Source: Burkholderiales bacterium
GTDB taxonomy: Bacteria; Pseudomonadota; Gammaproteobacteria; Burkholderiales; Burkholderiaceae
DNA: 10,450 nt
Reading direction: 5' to 3'
Assembly (NCBI GenBank): GCA_947371645.1
Contig: CANBQJ010000127.1
Coordinates: 1-10,450 of the forward strand
Below, piece after piece: positions 1-5,954 of the stretch; positions within the stretch are counted from its first letter, which is position 1, and each line of letters begins with the position of its first letter. The position numbers were made by a program, and so were the translations under genes. The notes below the pieces were generated by a model. That model worked only from the letters and a program-made list of their open reading frames with translations. It made no database searches and was not told the origin of the DNA.

Positions 1-546
1 CGCTACAACCGCAACGTGCTCTTCACCTGCCTGGGCAGCCCCGGCAAGCCGGTGGTCGACACCGCCGGCCCCCTGCTGCTGCAGCAAGGCGACCGCATCA
101 TGCTGTGCTCCGACGGCATGTGGGGCACGGTCGAAGACGAGGTCATCACGACCCACATGGCCTCGCGCGCGATCTCTGACGCCGTGCCCGAACTGGTCGA
201 AGTGGCCCTGCGCAATGGCGGACCCAAGTGCGACAACGTCACGGTGATCGCCATGGAGTGGGAATCGGCCTCCAACGAAGACACCCCGTCCGTGCGCACG
301 GACAGCCTGGGCGACGAGGTCTTCGCGTCCACCATCCAGGCCAGCATGGGCAACAGCGCCAGCCCGGGCAGCAACGTCGAAGCCGACGAGCTGGACGAAG
401 CCGAGATCGAGCGCTCCATCCGCGAGATCAACGAGGCCATCCGCCGCTCGGCCAGCGCCGCCGCCAGCGGCGGCACGGCCACCGGTGCAGCCTCGGGTGC
501 AGCCAAGGGCGCGACCGCATCCTCGTCAGGCGACAAAAAGGCCTGA
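1..546 (+). CDS. PP2C-family protein Ser/Thr phosphatase, C-terminal part (5' truncated by window)
   Basis: The reading frame is open from base 1, so the start and the N-terminal metal-binding motifs lie upstream of the window. Visible PP2C signatures are L-C-S-D-G-M-W (aspartate at visible codon 38), the usual 'SDG' metal-site motif, and C-D-N-V-T (aspartate at codon 78), the C-terminal metal-binding 'DN' motif. The family removes phosphate from Ser/Thr in an Mg/Mn-dependent reaction in the cytoplasm. After the catalytic domain, roughly codons 95-181 form an acidic stretch and then an Ala/Ser/Gly-rich tail ending in D-K-K-A. This tail is low-complexity and probably disordered. In related Burkholderiales a Ser/Thr kinase gene often lies next to this phosphatase; that would be upstream and cannot be seen here. 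The substrate is unknown. Family call is confident; physiological role is not. Confidence 0.85.
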   Translation, partial: RYNRNVLFTCLGSPGKPVVDTAGPLLLQQGDRIMLCSDGMWGTVEDEVITTHMASRAISDAVPELVEVALRNGGPKCDNVTVIAMEWESASNEDTPSVRTDSLGDEVFASTIQASMGNSASPGSNVEADELDEAEIERSIREINEAIRRSASAAASGGTATGAASGAAKGATASSSGDKKA

Positions 547-672
547 CCTCATTTGCTGCAGGCCTGGCTGCCCGGCTCACGGGCTGGCCGTGCCTTCGGC
601 CGTCATCGACTCGCCTCACGCCCCGGCCACGATGCGCACGGGCTGAAGCCACATCATCACCGGATCCACACC

Positions 673-1416
673 ATGTCACAGCCCCGCCCCCATGGCCGCT
701 CACCCCAGTCGCTGCGCCCGCTCACCATCACCCGCGGCTACACCAAGCACGCCGAAGGCTCGGTGCTGATCTGCTTTGGTGACACCAAGGTGCTCTGCAC
801 CGCCAGCGTCGAAGAGCGCGTGCCGCCCCACAAGCGAGGCAGTGGTGAAGGCTGGGTCACGGCCGAGTACGGCATGCTGCCGCGCTCCACCCACACCCGC
901 AGCGACCGCGAGGCCGCACGCGGCAAGCAAAGCGGCCGCACGCAAGAGATCCAGCGCCTGATCGGCCGCAGCATGCGCGCCGTGTTTGACCTCAAGGCCC
1001 TGGGCGAGCGCACCATCCAGCTCGATTGCGACGTGCTGCAGGCCGACGGCGGCACCCGCACCGCGGCCATCACCGGCGCCTACGTGGCCGCCGTGGACGC
1101 CGTCAACACCCTGATCGCCGCCGGCAAGCTCACCGCCAGCCCCATCACGCAGGCCGTGGCCGCCATCAGCGTGGGCATCCTGGCCGGCACGCCCTTGCTG
1201 GACCTGGAATACGTCGAAGACTCTGCCTGCGACACCGACATGAACGTCGTGATGACCGGCGCGGGTCACTTCGTGGAAGTGCAAGGCACGGCCGAAGGTG
1301 CCGCCTTCAGCCGCGCCGAGATGGACCAGCTGCTGAACCTGGCCGAAGCCGGCATCCGTGAGCTGCTGGCCGCCCAGCAAGCCGCACTGGCCCAGCCCCT
1401 GCTCAAACAAGGCTGA
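673..1416 (+). CDS. rph: ribonuclease PH
   Basis: This encodes a 247-residue phosphorolytic 3'-5' exoribonuclease that trims tRNA 3' ends and degrades structured RNA, releasing nucleoside diphosphates. Family landmarks run in order: R-P-x-x-I-T-R-G-Y near residues 15-23, [10 protein letters not shown] at 36-45, the [13 protein letters not shown] block at 60-72, the phosphate-binding D-G-G-T-R-T segment at 125-130, and [10 protein letters not shown] at 182-191 with its conserved aspartates. V-Q-G-T-A-E-G follows at 203-209. Length is normal and the gene looks intact, unlike the frameshifted rph of E. coli K-12. The frame extends upstream to 553, but those 40 residues do not resemble the family, so ATG 673 is chosen. 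No clear Shine-Dalgarno precedes it. The 126-nt gap after the phosphatase gene contains one short GC hairpin (570-584) without a T-tract. It leads an apparent operon with rdgB and hemW. Confidence 0.96.
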   Translation: MSQPRPHGRSPQSLRPLTITRGYTKHAEGSVLICFGDTKVLCTASVEERVPPHKRGSGEGWVTAEYGMLPRSTHTRSDREAARGKQSGRTQEIQRLIGRSMRAVFDLKALGERTIQLDCDVLQADGGTRTAAITGAYVAAVDAVNTLIAAGKLTASPITQAVAAISVGILAGTPLLDLEYVEDSACDTDMNVVMTGAGHFVEVQGTAEGAAFSRAEMDQLLNLAEAGIRELLAAQQAALAQPLLKQG

Positions 1417-1448
1417 GCACCCCACACCCACTGCCTGCAGACCCCACC

Positions 1449-2126
1449 ATGCCGCGCCAGCTCATCCTCGCCACCAACAACCCCAAGAAGCTGCATGAAC
1501 TGCAGGCTTTGCTGTCGCCGCTGGGCGTGCAGTTGGTGACCCAGGGCAGCCTGGGCATCCCCGAAGCAGAAGAGCCGCACATCACCTTCGTGGAGAACGC
1601 GCTGGCCAAGGCCCGGCATGCGGCAGCGCTGGGCAATGGCCCGGCCATGGCCGATGACTCCGGCCTGTGCGTCGACGCCCTGGCCGGGGCACCAGGGGTG
1701 CGCTCGGCGCGCTATGCGGTGGACGCCGGCCGCGTGGCCGAAGGCCTGCCCCGAACCGACATCGATGCGGCCAACAACGCCTGGCTGCTGGACCAGATGG
1801 CCGGCCAGTCCGACCCGGCCCAGCGCGGCGCCCACTTCAGCTGCCTGCTGGTGGCCGTGCGCCACGCCGAAGACCCCGAGCCCCTGATCGCCGAGGGCCA
1901 CTGGCGCGGTCAGTTGCTGCACACGGCCGCCGGCGAACACGGCTTTGGCTACGACCCGCTGCTGTGGTTGCCCGAACTCGCCCAGAGCGCTGCCCAGATG
2001 GCTCCCGATCTGAAAAACCGACAGAGCCACCGGGCCCAGGCCTGCGTGGTGATGAACCAGCTCCTGGCGGCACGCTGGGGCGCCCGCCCTGGCGCCAGCG
2101 ACGCCTGGCCATGGCAACACGCCTGA
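1449..2126 (+). CDS. rdgB: XTP/dITP pyrophosphatase, RdgB/HAM1 family
   Basis: This 225-residue protein hydrolyses non-canonical purine nucleoside triphosphates (dITP, XTP, ITP) to the monophosphate and pyrophosphate, keeping deaminated purines out of DNA and RNA; it is cytoplasmic. Motifs are A-T-N-N-P-K-K at residues 8-14 (triphosphate contact), F-V-E-N-A-L-A-K-A-R at 47-56, M-A-D-D-S-G-L at 67-73 with the catalytic aspartate pair, G-F-G-Y-D-P at 165-170, and the C-terminal K-N-R-Q-S-H-R at 189-195 that closes on the base. It is slightly longer than E. coli RdgB because of a Trp/Ala-rich C-terminal tail. It starts 32 nt after rph and stops 7 nt before hemW, which supports co-transcription. 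No strong Shine-Dalgarno is visible. The rph-rdgB-hemW order is a recurring arrangement in betaproteobacteria. Confidence 0.95.
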   Translation: MPRQLILATNNPKKLHELQALLSPLGVQLVTQGSLGIPEAEEPHITFVENALAKARHAAALGNGPAMADDSGLCVDALAGAPGVRSARYAVDAGRVAEGLPRTDIDAANNAWLLDQMAGQSDPAQRGAHFSCLLVAVRHAEDPEPLIAEGHWRGQLLHTAAGEHGFGYDPLLWLPELAQSAAQMAPDLKNRQSHRAQACVVMNQLLAARWGARPGASDAWPWQHA

Positions 2127-2133
2127 GTTCACC

Positions 2134-3399
2134 TTGATCACCCTGCAACGCCCTGGCGCACTGACCGCCCTGCCACCCTTGTCGCTGTACGTGCACCTGC
2201 CCTGGTGCCTGCGCAAGTGCCCCTACTGCGACTTCAACAGCCACGAGGTCCAGCGCCCCGAGGATGCGGGTGCGGGCACGCCAACCATCGCCATCCAGCC
2301 GGCCACAAGTCAGGAAGGTGAGCCACGGGCCTTCGCCAGCCGCCTCGGCGCAGACACCGAACGCCGCTACCTCGATGCCCTGTGCGCCGACCTCGAAGCC
2401 GCCCTGCCTCAGATCTGGGGCCGCCGGGTGCATTCGGTCTTCATCGGCGGCGGCACGCCCAGCCTGTTCAGCCCCGCCGGCATCGACCGCCTGCTCACCG
2501 ACATCCGCGCCCGCCTGCCGCTTGAGCCCCAAGCCGAGATCACGCTGGAGGCCAACCCCGGCACTTTCGAGAAAGACCGCTTCAGGGCCTTCCGGCAGGC
2601 CGGCGTCAACCGCCTGTCCATCGGCGTGCAGACCTTCGACGATGCGCGGCTGAAGGTGCTGGGCCGCGTGCACAGCCGCGACCAGGCCATCGCCGCCGTC
2701 GAAGAGGCAGGTGCCTGCTTCGACACCTTCAACATCGACCTGATGTACGCCCTGCCCGGACAGACGCTGGACGACCTGCACACTGACCTGAACCAGGCCC
2801 TGGCACTTCAGCCCCCCCACCTGTCGCTCTACCACCTGACGATGGAGCCCAACACGGTGTTCGCCACGCGGCCACCCGAGGGCCTGCCTGACGACGACAC
2901 GGCTTTCGACATGCTGGACGCGCTGGTCGCCCGCACCACCGAGGCGGGCCTGCAGCGCTACGAGGTGTCGGCCTACGCTCGTCCTGGCCACCGCTGCTGG
3001 CACAACCTGAACTACTGGCAGTTCGGCGACTACTTGGGCGTTGGCGCCGGCGCGCACAGCAAGATCAGCTTCCCCGACCGCATCGTGCGCCAGGTGCGCT
3101 GGCGCGACCCGGCCACCTACATGGACAAGGCCCTGCAAGGCCAGGCCTGCTCCAACGACACACCCGTGCCAATCTCAGAGCGCCCCTTCGAGTTCATGAT
3201 GAACGCCCTGCGCCTGGCCGAAGGCTTCGAGCTGGAACGCTTCACCGAGCGCACCGGCCTCACCCTGGCCAGCATCCAGCAGCCCCTGGCCGAGGCCGAG
3301 GCCAAGGGCCTCTTGCAGCGCGACCTGCACCGCGCCTGGCCCACGGCCCGAGGCTTTGACTTCCTCAGCGACCTGCAGGGCCTCTTCCTCAAGGACTGA
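2134..3399 (+). CDS. hemW: radical-SAM heme chaperone HemW
   Basis: This 421-residue protein belongs to the HemN/HemW radical-SAM family. The [4Fe-4S] motif C-x3-C-x2-C is at residues 25, 29 and 32 (W-C-L-R-K-C-P-Y-C-D-F). The residue two after the last cysteine is Phe, where true coproporphyrinogen dehydrogenases (HemN) have a fourth cysteine. This points to HemW, which binds heme and delivers it to respiratory enzymes. G-G-G-T-P at 105-109 is the SAM-binding glycine motif. E-A-N-P-G-T, the N-L-N-Y-W-Q-F-G-D-Y block and a C-terminal HemW-type winged region are all present. The start is TTG at 2134; no in-frame ATG precedes the Fe-S motif, and TTG gives the expected N-terminus (P-P-L-S-L-Y). 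No Shine-Dalgarno is obvious, so translation probably depends on coupling to rdgB 7 nt upstream. Residues about 41-70 form an unusual Pro/Ala/Thr-rich insertion. Confidence 0.94.
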   Translation: MITLQRPGALTALPPLSLYVHLPWCLRKCPYCDFNSHEVQRPEDAGAGTPTIAIQPATSQEGEPRAFASRLGADTERRYLDALCADLEAALPQIWGRRVHSVFIGGGTPSLFSPAGIDRLLTDIRARLPLEPQAEITLEANPGTFEKDRFRAFRQAGVNRLSIGVQTFDDARLKVLGRVHSRDQAIAAVEEAGACFDTFNIDLMYALPGQTLDDLHTDLNQALALQPPHLSLYHLTMEPNTVFATRPPEGLPDDDTAFDMLDALVARTTEAGLQRYEVSAYARPGHRCWHNLNYWQFGDYLGVGAGAHSKISFPDRIVRQVRWRDPATYMDKALQGQACSNDTPVPISERPFEFMMNALRLAEGFELERFTERTGLTLASIQQPLAEAEAKGLLQRDLHRAWPTARGFDFLSDLQGLFLKD

Positions 3400-3425
3400 G
3401 GCCCGACCAGGATGAGGCCGCCCGA

Positions 3426-5129
3426 TCAGGCTGCTTTCTTCTCGTCGCGCAACTCGCGGCGCAGGATCTTGCCCACATTGGTCTTGGGCAGGTCCGTGCG
3501 GAACTCGATGTGCCGGGGGCACTTGTAGCCGGTCAGTTGCTCGTGGCAGAAAGCCTTCAAAGCTTCTTCGGTGAGCGTGCTGTCCTTGCGCACCACGAAC
3601 AGCTTCACCGCCTCGCCGGACTTGGCATCCGGCACACCCACTGCAGCGCACTCCAGCACGCCCGGGTGCATGTTCACCACCTGCTCCACCTCGTTGGGGT
3701 AGACGTTGAAGCCGGACACCAGGATCATGTCCTTCTTGCGGTCAACGATCTTCAACAGGCCCGTCACGTCCATCACGCCGATGTCACCGGTGCGGAAGAA
3801 GCCATCAGGCGTCATCACCTTGGCCGTTTCGTCCGCGCGGTTCCAGTAGCCCACCATCACCTGCGGGCCACGGATGCTGATCTCGCCCACCCCACCAATG
3901 TCCAGGTGGTTGCCATCGTCGTCCAGGATGGCGACCTCGGTGGACGGCACCGGGTAGCCGATCGAAGCATTGAAGCCCGTGTTGTCCAGCCGGTTGACCG
4001 TGGCCACGGGCGACGTCTCCGACAGGCCGTAGCCTTCGACGATGGGGCAACCCGTGATCTGCTTCCACTTCTCGGCAGTGGCCTGCTGCACGGCCATGCC
4101 GCCGCCGTTGCTGATCTTCAGGCCGGAGAAATCCAGCTTGGCGAATTCGGGGTCATTGGCCAGGGCGTTGTACAGCGTGTTGACCGCCGGGAACTGGTTG
4201 ACCTTGTAGCCCTTGAGGGTCTTGATGAAGCCGGGGATGTCGCGCGGGTTGGCGATCAGGATGTTGAGGCTGCCCAGGCGCGCGCCCAGCATGTAGCAGG
4301 CCGTCAGCGCGAAGATGTGGTAGAGCGGCAAGGCGCACACATTGACCATCTGCACGCTGCCCAACTTGGCCAGTTCGGGCTTGAACCAGGCCTCGCATTG
4401 CAGGATGTTGGCCACCACGTTGCGGTGCACCAGCGTGGCGCCCTTGGACACCCCGGTCGTGCCGCCGGTGTACTGCAGGAAGGCCACGTCCTGGCCCGTC
4501 AGGCTGGGGCGCTTGTAGGTGGCGCTGCGGCCAGCCGCCAGGGCCTTCTTGAACGGCGTCACCTTGGTCTTGGCGTCATTGGGCAGGCTGAAGGCCGGCA
4601 CCATCTTCTTGACGTTGCGCACCACGAAGTTCACCAGGTGACCCTTGAGGCCCGGCAGCAGGTCGCCCATCGCGGCCAGCACGATGTGCTTGATGGGCGT
4701 GCGCTTGACCACTTCCTGCAGGGTGTGGGCAAAGTTCTCCAGGATGACGATGGCTTCGGCGCCCGAATCCTTGAGCTGGTGCTCCAGTTCACGCGGCGTG
4801 TAGAGCGGGTTCACGTTGACCACCACATAGCCTGCGCGCAGCACGGCAGCGATGGCCACGGCGTATTGCGGCACATTGGGCATCATCAAGGCGACACGGC
4901 TGCCCTTGGCCAGCCCCTGCACCTGGAACCAGGCAGCCAGCGCGCGCGACATCTCGTCGACCTGAGCAAAACTGAGGTGCACCCCCATGAACGCGACCAT
5001 GTCCCGGCTGGCGTACTGCTTGAAAGCCTGGTCCAGCAGGTCCACCAGCGAGTTGTACTCGTCGGGGTTGATCTCTGCAGGCACACCCGGCTCATAGCTG
5101 GCCAGCCAAGGTTTGGCGATCGCGTTCAT
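3426..5129 (-). CDS. fadD: long-chain fatty acid-CoA ligase (FadD-type, adenylate-forming)
   Basis: This 567-residue protein activates free fatty acids to acyl-CoA through an acyl-AMP intermediate, the entry step to beta-oxidation, at the cytoplasmic membrane face. Landmarks are the P-loop Y-T-G-G-T-T-G-V-S-K-G at 220-230, E-G-Y-G-L-S-E-T-S-P at 365-374, R-T-G-D at 446-449, the FadD/FACS signature from D442 to about G473 including D-R-K-K-D-M, and P-K-T-N-V-G-K at 548-554 with the catalytic lysine K554. Length matches E. coli FadD. An upstream in-frame ATG (5195) would add 22 residues unlike the family. The chosen ATG has AAGGA at 5138-5142, 8 nt away, whereas the upper one has no ribosome site. 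It converges on hemW with a 26-nt gap and diverges from the Tat/GMC pair. No terminator hairpin with a T-tract is visible after the stop. Chain-length preference cannot be read from the sequence. Confidence 0.93.
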   Translation of the reverse strand: MNAIAKPWLASYEPGVPAEINPDEYNSLVDLLDQAFKQYASRDMVAFMGVHLSFAQVDEMSRALAAWFQVQGLAKGSRVALMMPNVPQYAVAIAAVLRAGYVVVNVNPLYTPRELEHQLKDSGAEAIVILENFAHTLQEVVKRTPIKHIVLAAMGDLLPGLKGHLVNFVVRNVKKMVPAFSLPNDAKTKVTPFKKALAAGRSATYKRPSLTGQDVAFLQYTGGTTGVSKGATLVHRNVVANILQCEAWFKPELAKLGSVQMVNVCALPLYHIFALTACYMLGARLGSLNILIANPRDIPGFIKTLKGYKVNQFPAVNTLYNALANDPEFAKLDFSGLKISNGGGMAVQQATAEKWKQITGCPIVEGYGLSETSPVATVNRLDNTGFNASIGYPVPSTEVAILDDDGNHLDIGGVGEISIRGPQVMVGYWNRADETAKVMTPDGFFRTGDIGVMDVTGLLKIVDRKKDMILVSGFNVYPNEVEQVVNMHPGVLECAAVGVPDAKSGEAVKLFVVRKDSTLTEEALKAFCHEQLTGYKCPRHIEFRTDLPKTNVGKILRRELRDEKKAA

Positions 5130-5137
5130 GTCTCTGG

Positions 5138-5142
5138 TCCTT
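5138..5142 (-). promoter_or_regulatory. ribosome binding site of fadD
   Basis: On the minus strand AAGGA lies 8 nt before the ATG at 5129. It decides the start against the upstream in-frame ATG at 5195, which has no comparable sequence. It is also one of the few convincing Shine-Dalgarno sites in this window. Confidence 0.65.
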
Positions 5143-5308
5143 GTGGTTGGTCGAAAGCCCGGGACTGGGGCGCCCGGTGATTTGGCGTGAATCATGCCCT
5201 ACATGGATTCTGCAACATACCGGCACCAGGGTAATCCCGCGACTCCACACGCCGCAGCCCATGTGTGAAACGCCGCACACCAGTCTTGCCCCTTCATTCC
5301 GATGCCAG

Positions 5309-5343
5309 TTGTCGCCGACTTGCCGACACCCCGGGGGCGACAA
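5309..5343. repeat. 8-bp perfect inverted repeat, candidate operator or leader hairpin
   Basis: TTGTCGCC (5309-5316) is matched by its reverse complement GGCGACAA (5336-5343) across a 19-nt spacer that itself contains CCCCGGGG (5329-5336, overlapping the right arm) and a repeated GCCGAC. It lies about 75-110 nt upstream of the Tat-protein start. It could be a dimer-binding site or an RNA hairpin if transcription begins upstream. High GC raises the chance of coincidence. Confidence 0.35.
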
Positions 5344-5417
5344 GCCGGTTGTTTGACTCACAATGTTGTCAGTCGGTGCCACCCCAGGCGCCCTGTTGAC
5401 ACACACCACATCCACAC

Positions 5418-5954
5418 ATGGTCGATCCCGCCATCCGCCACCCGCTGGGCCCCAAGCGGCGCTGGTTTCTGAAAACTGCCCTGGTCATCGGGGCTGTGGG
5501 CGCCTCCCTGGGCGGCCTGGTCTACTGGCGCCGCGGCATGAGCGCAGGCCAGCTGACCGACCACGGCCGCACCGTCTTCCGTGGCCTGATTGCCGGCTTC
5601 GTGGGCGACATGCTGCCTGCCGACCCCACCCAGCACCAGGCCATCATCGAAGGCCAGTTGCCCAAGGTCGAAGCCTTCGTGAACTCTTTACCACAGGTGC
5701 TGCAAGGCGAGGTCAACGCCATCCTGGGCCTGCTGGCCAATGGCGCCACACGCCGCCTGGTGACGGGCCTCAAAACAGACTGGTCCGAAGCCACGCAGCA
5801 AGACCTGTCTGACGCGCTCGAAGCCATGCGCCTGCATGACCTGCCCAGCACGCGTCTTGTCTACCAGGTGCTGCGCAGCATCACCTGCATGTCCTTCTTC
5901 ATCCAGAGCGAACACTGGTCTCTGACCGGCTACCCCGGCCCCGTGCAAATATGA
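5418..5954 (+). CDS. Tat-signal small subunit of a GMC dehydrogenase (gluconate 2-dehydrogenase subunit 3-like)
   Basis: This 178-residue protein begins with a basic region, a twin-arginine motif K-R-R-W-F-L-K (residues 13-19) that fits the Tat consensus R-R-x-F-L-K, and a hydrophobic stretch at about 20-37. Two arginines follow (38-39) with no clear A-x-A cleavage site, so the segment may stay as a membrane anchor. The body (about 43-178) is helical-looking and ends in the E-H-W-S-L-T-G-Y-P-G-P pattern typical of the small subunits that accompany GMC dehydrogenases. Such subunits have no catalytic residues; in fructose and gluconate dehydrogenase complexes they carry the signal that exports the flavoprotein. 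The last codons overlap the GMC gene by ATGA at 5951-5954, implying translational coupling and a 1:1 complex. ATG 5418 is the only start after an in-frame stop at 5397; it lacks a Shine-Dalgarno. Family assignment is by pattern, not by search. Confidence 0.78.
   Translation: MVDPAIRHPLGPKRRWFLKTALVIGAVGASLGGLVYWRRGMSAGQLTDHGRTVFRGLIAGFVGDMLPADPTQHQAIIEGQLPKVEAFVNSLPQVLQGEVNAILGLLANGATRRLVTGLKTDWSEATQQDLSDALEAMRLHDLPSTRLVYQVLRSITCMSFFIQSEHWSLTGYPGPVQI

Larger units (their letters stand above)
5130..5417. promoter_or_regulatory. divergent intergenic control region between fadD and the Tat/GMC pair
   Basis: These 288 nt separate two divergent starts and must hold both promoters. No convincing sigma70 -35/-10 pair was found in either direction. 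Weak candidates are CACAAT (5359-5364) for the rightward gene and TATGTT on the minus strand near 5215-5220 for fadD. Repeats visible by eye are an imperfect inverted repeat at 5189-5210 (GAATCATG / CATG-g-ATTC), a direct repeat ACGCCGCA at 5249-5256 and 5270-5277 (21 bp apart), an inverted repeat GTGTG/CACAC at 5263-5280, and a longer one at 5309-5343 listed separately. Any could be an operator for a fatty-acid-responsive regulator, but no PsrA- or FadR-type consensus was recognised. No gene longer than a few codons is supported here. Confidence 0.5.

Noticed and set aside
570..584. GC hairpin between the phosphatase gene and rph as a terminator
   Set aside because: The stem is only 5 bp and no T-tract follows, so it does not support termination.
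1837..3138. A 433-codon minus-strand frame across rdgB and hemW
   Set aside because: It crosses two conserved genes and their junction and shows no motif of its own.
3510..5180. A 556-codon open frame on the plus strand opposite fadD
   Set aside because: It is the antisense shadow of a well-supported gene in GC-rich DNA. Its product is His/Val/Gln-rich with no recognisable domain.
5130..5195. FadD starting at the upstream ATG 5195 (22 extra residues)
   Set aside because: The extension is Pro/Arg-rich, unlike the family N-terminus, and has no ribosome site, while ATG 5129 has AAGGA at 8 nt.
5396..5401. Perfect TTGACA hexamer just before the Tat-subunit start
   Set aside because: A -10 element at the right spacing would fall inside the coding sequence (about 5419-5424), where no TATAAT-like sequence exists.
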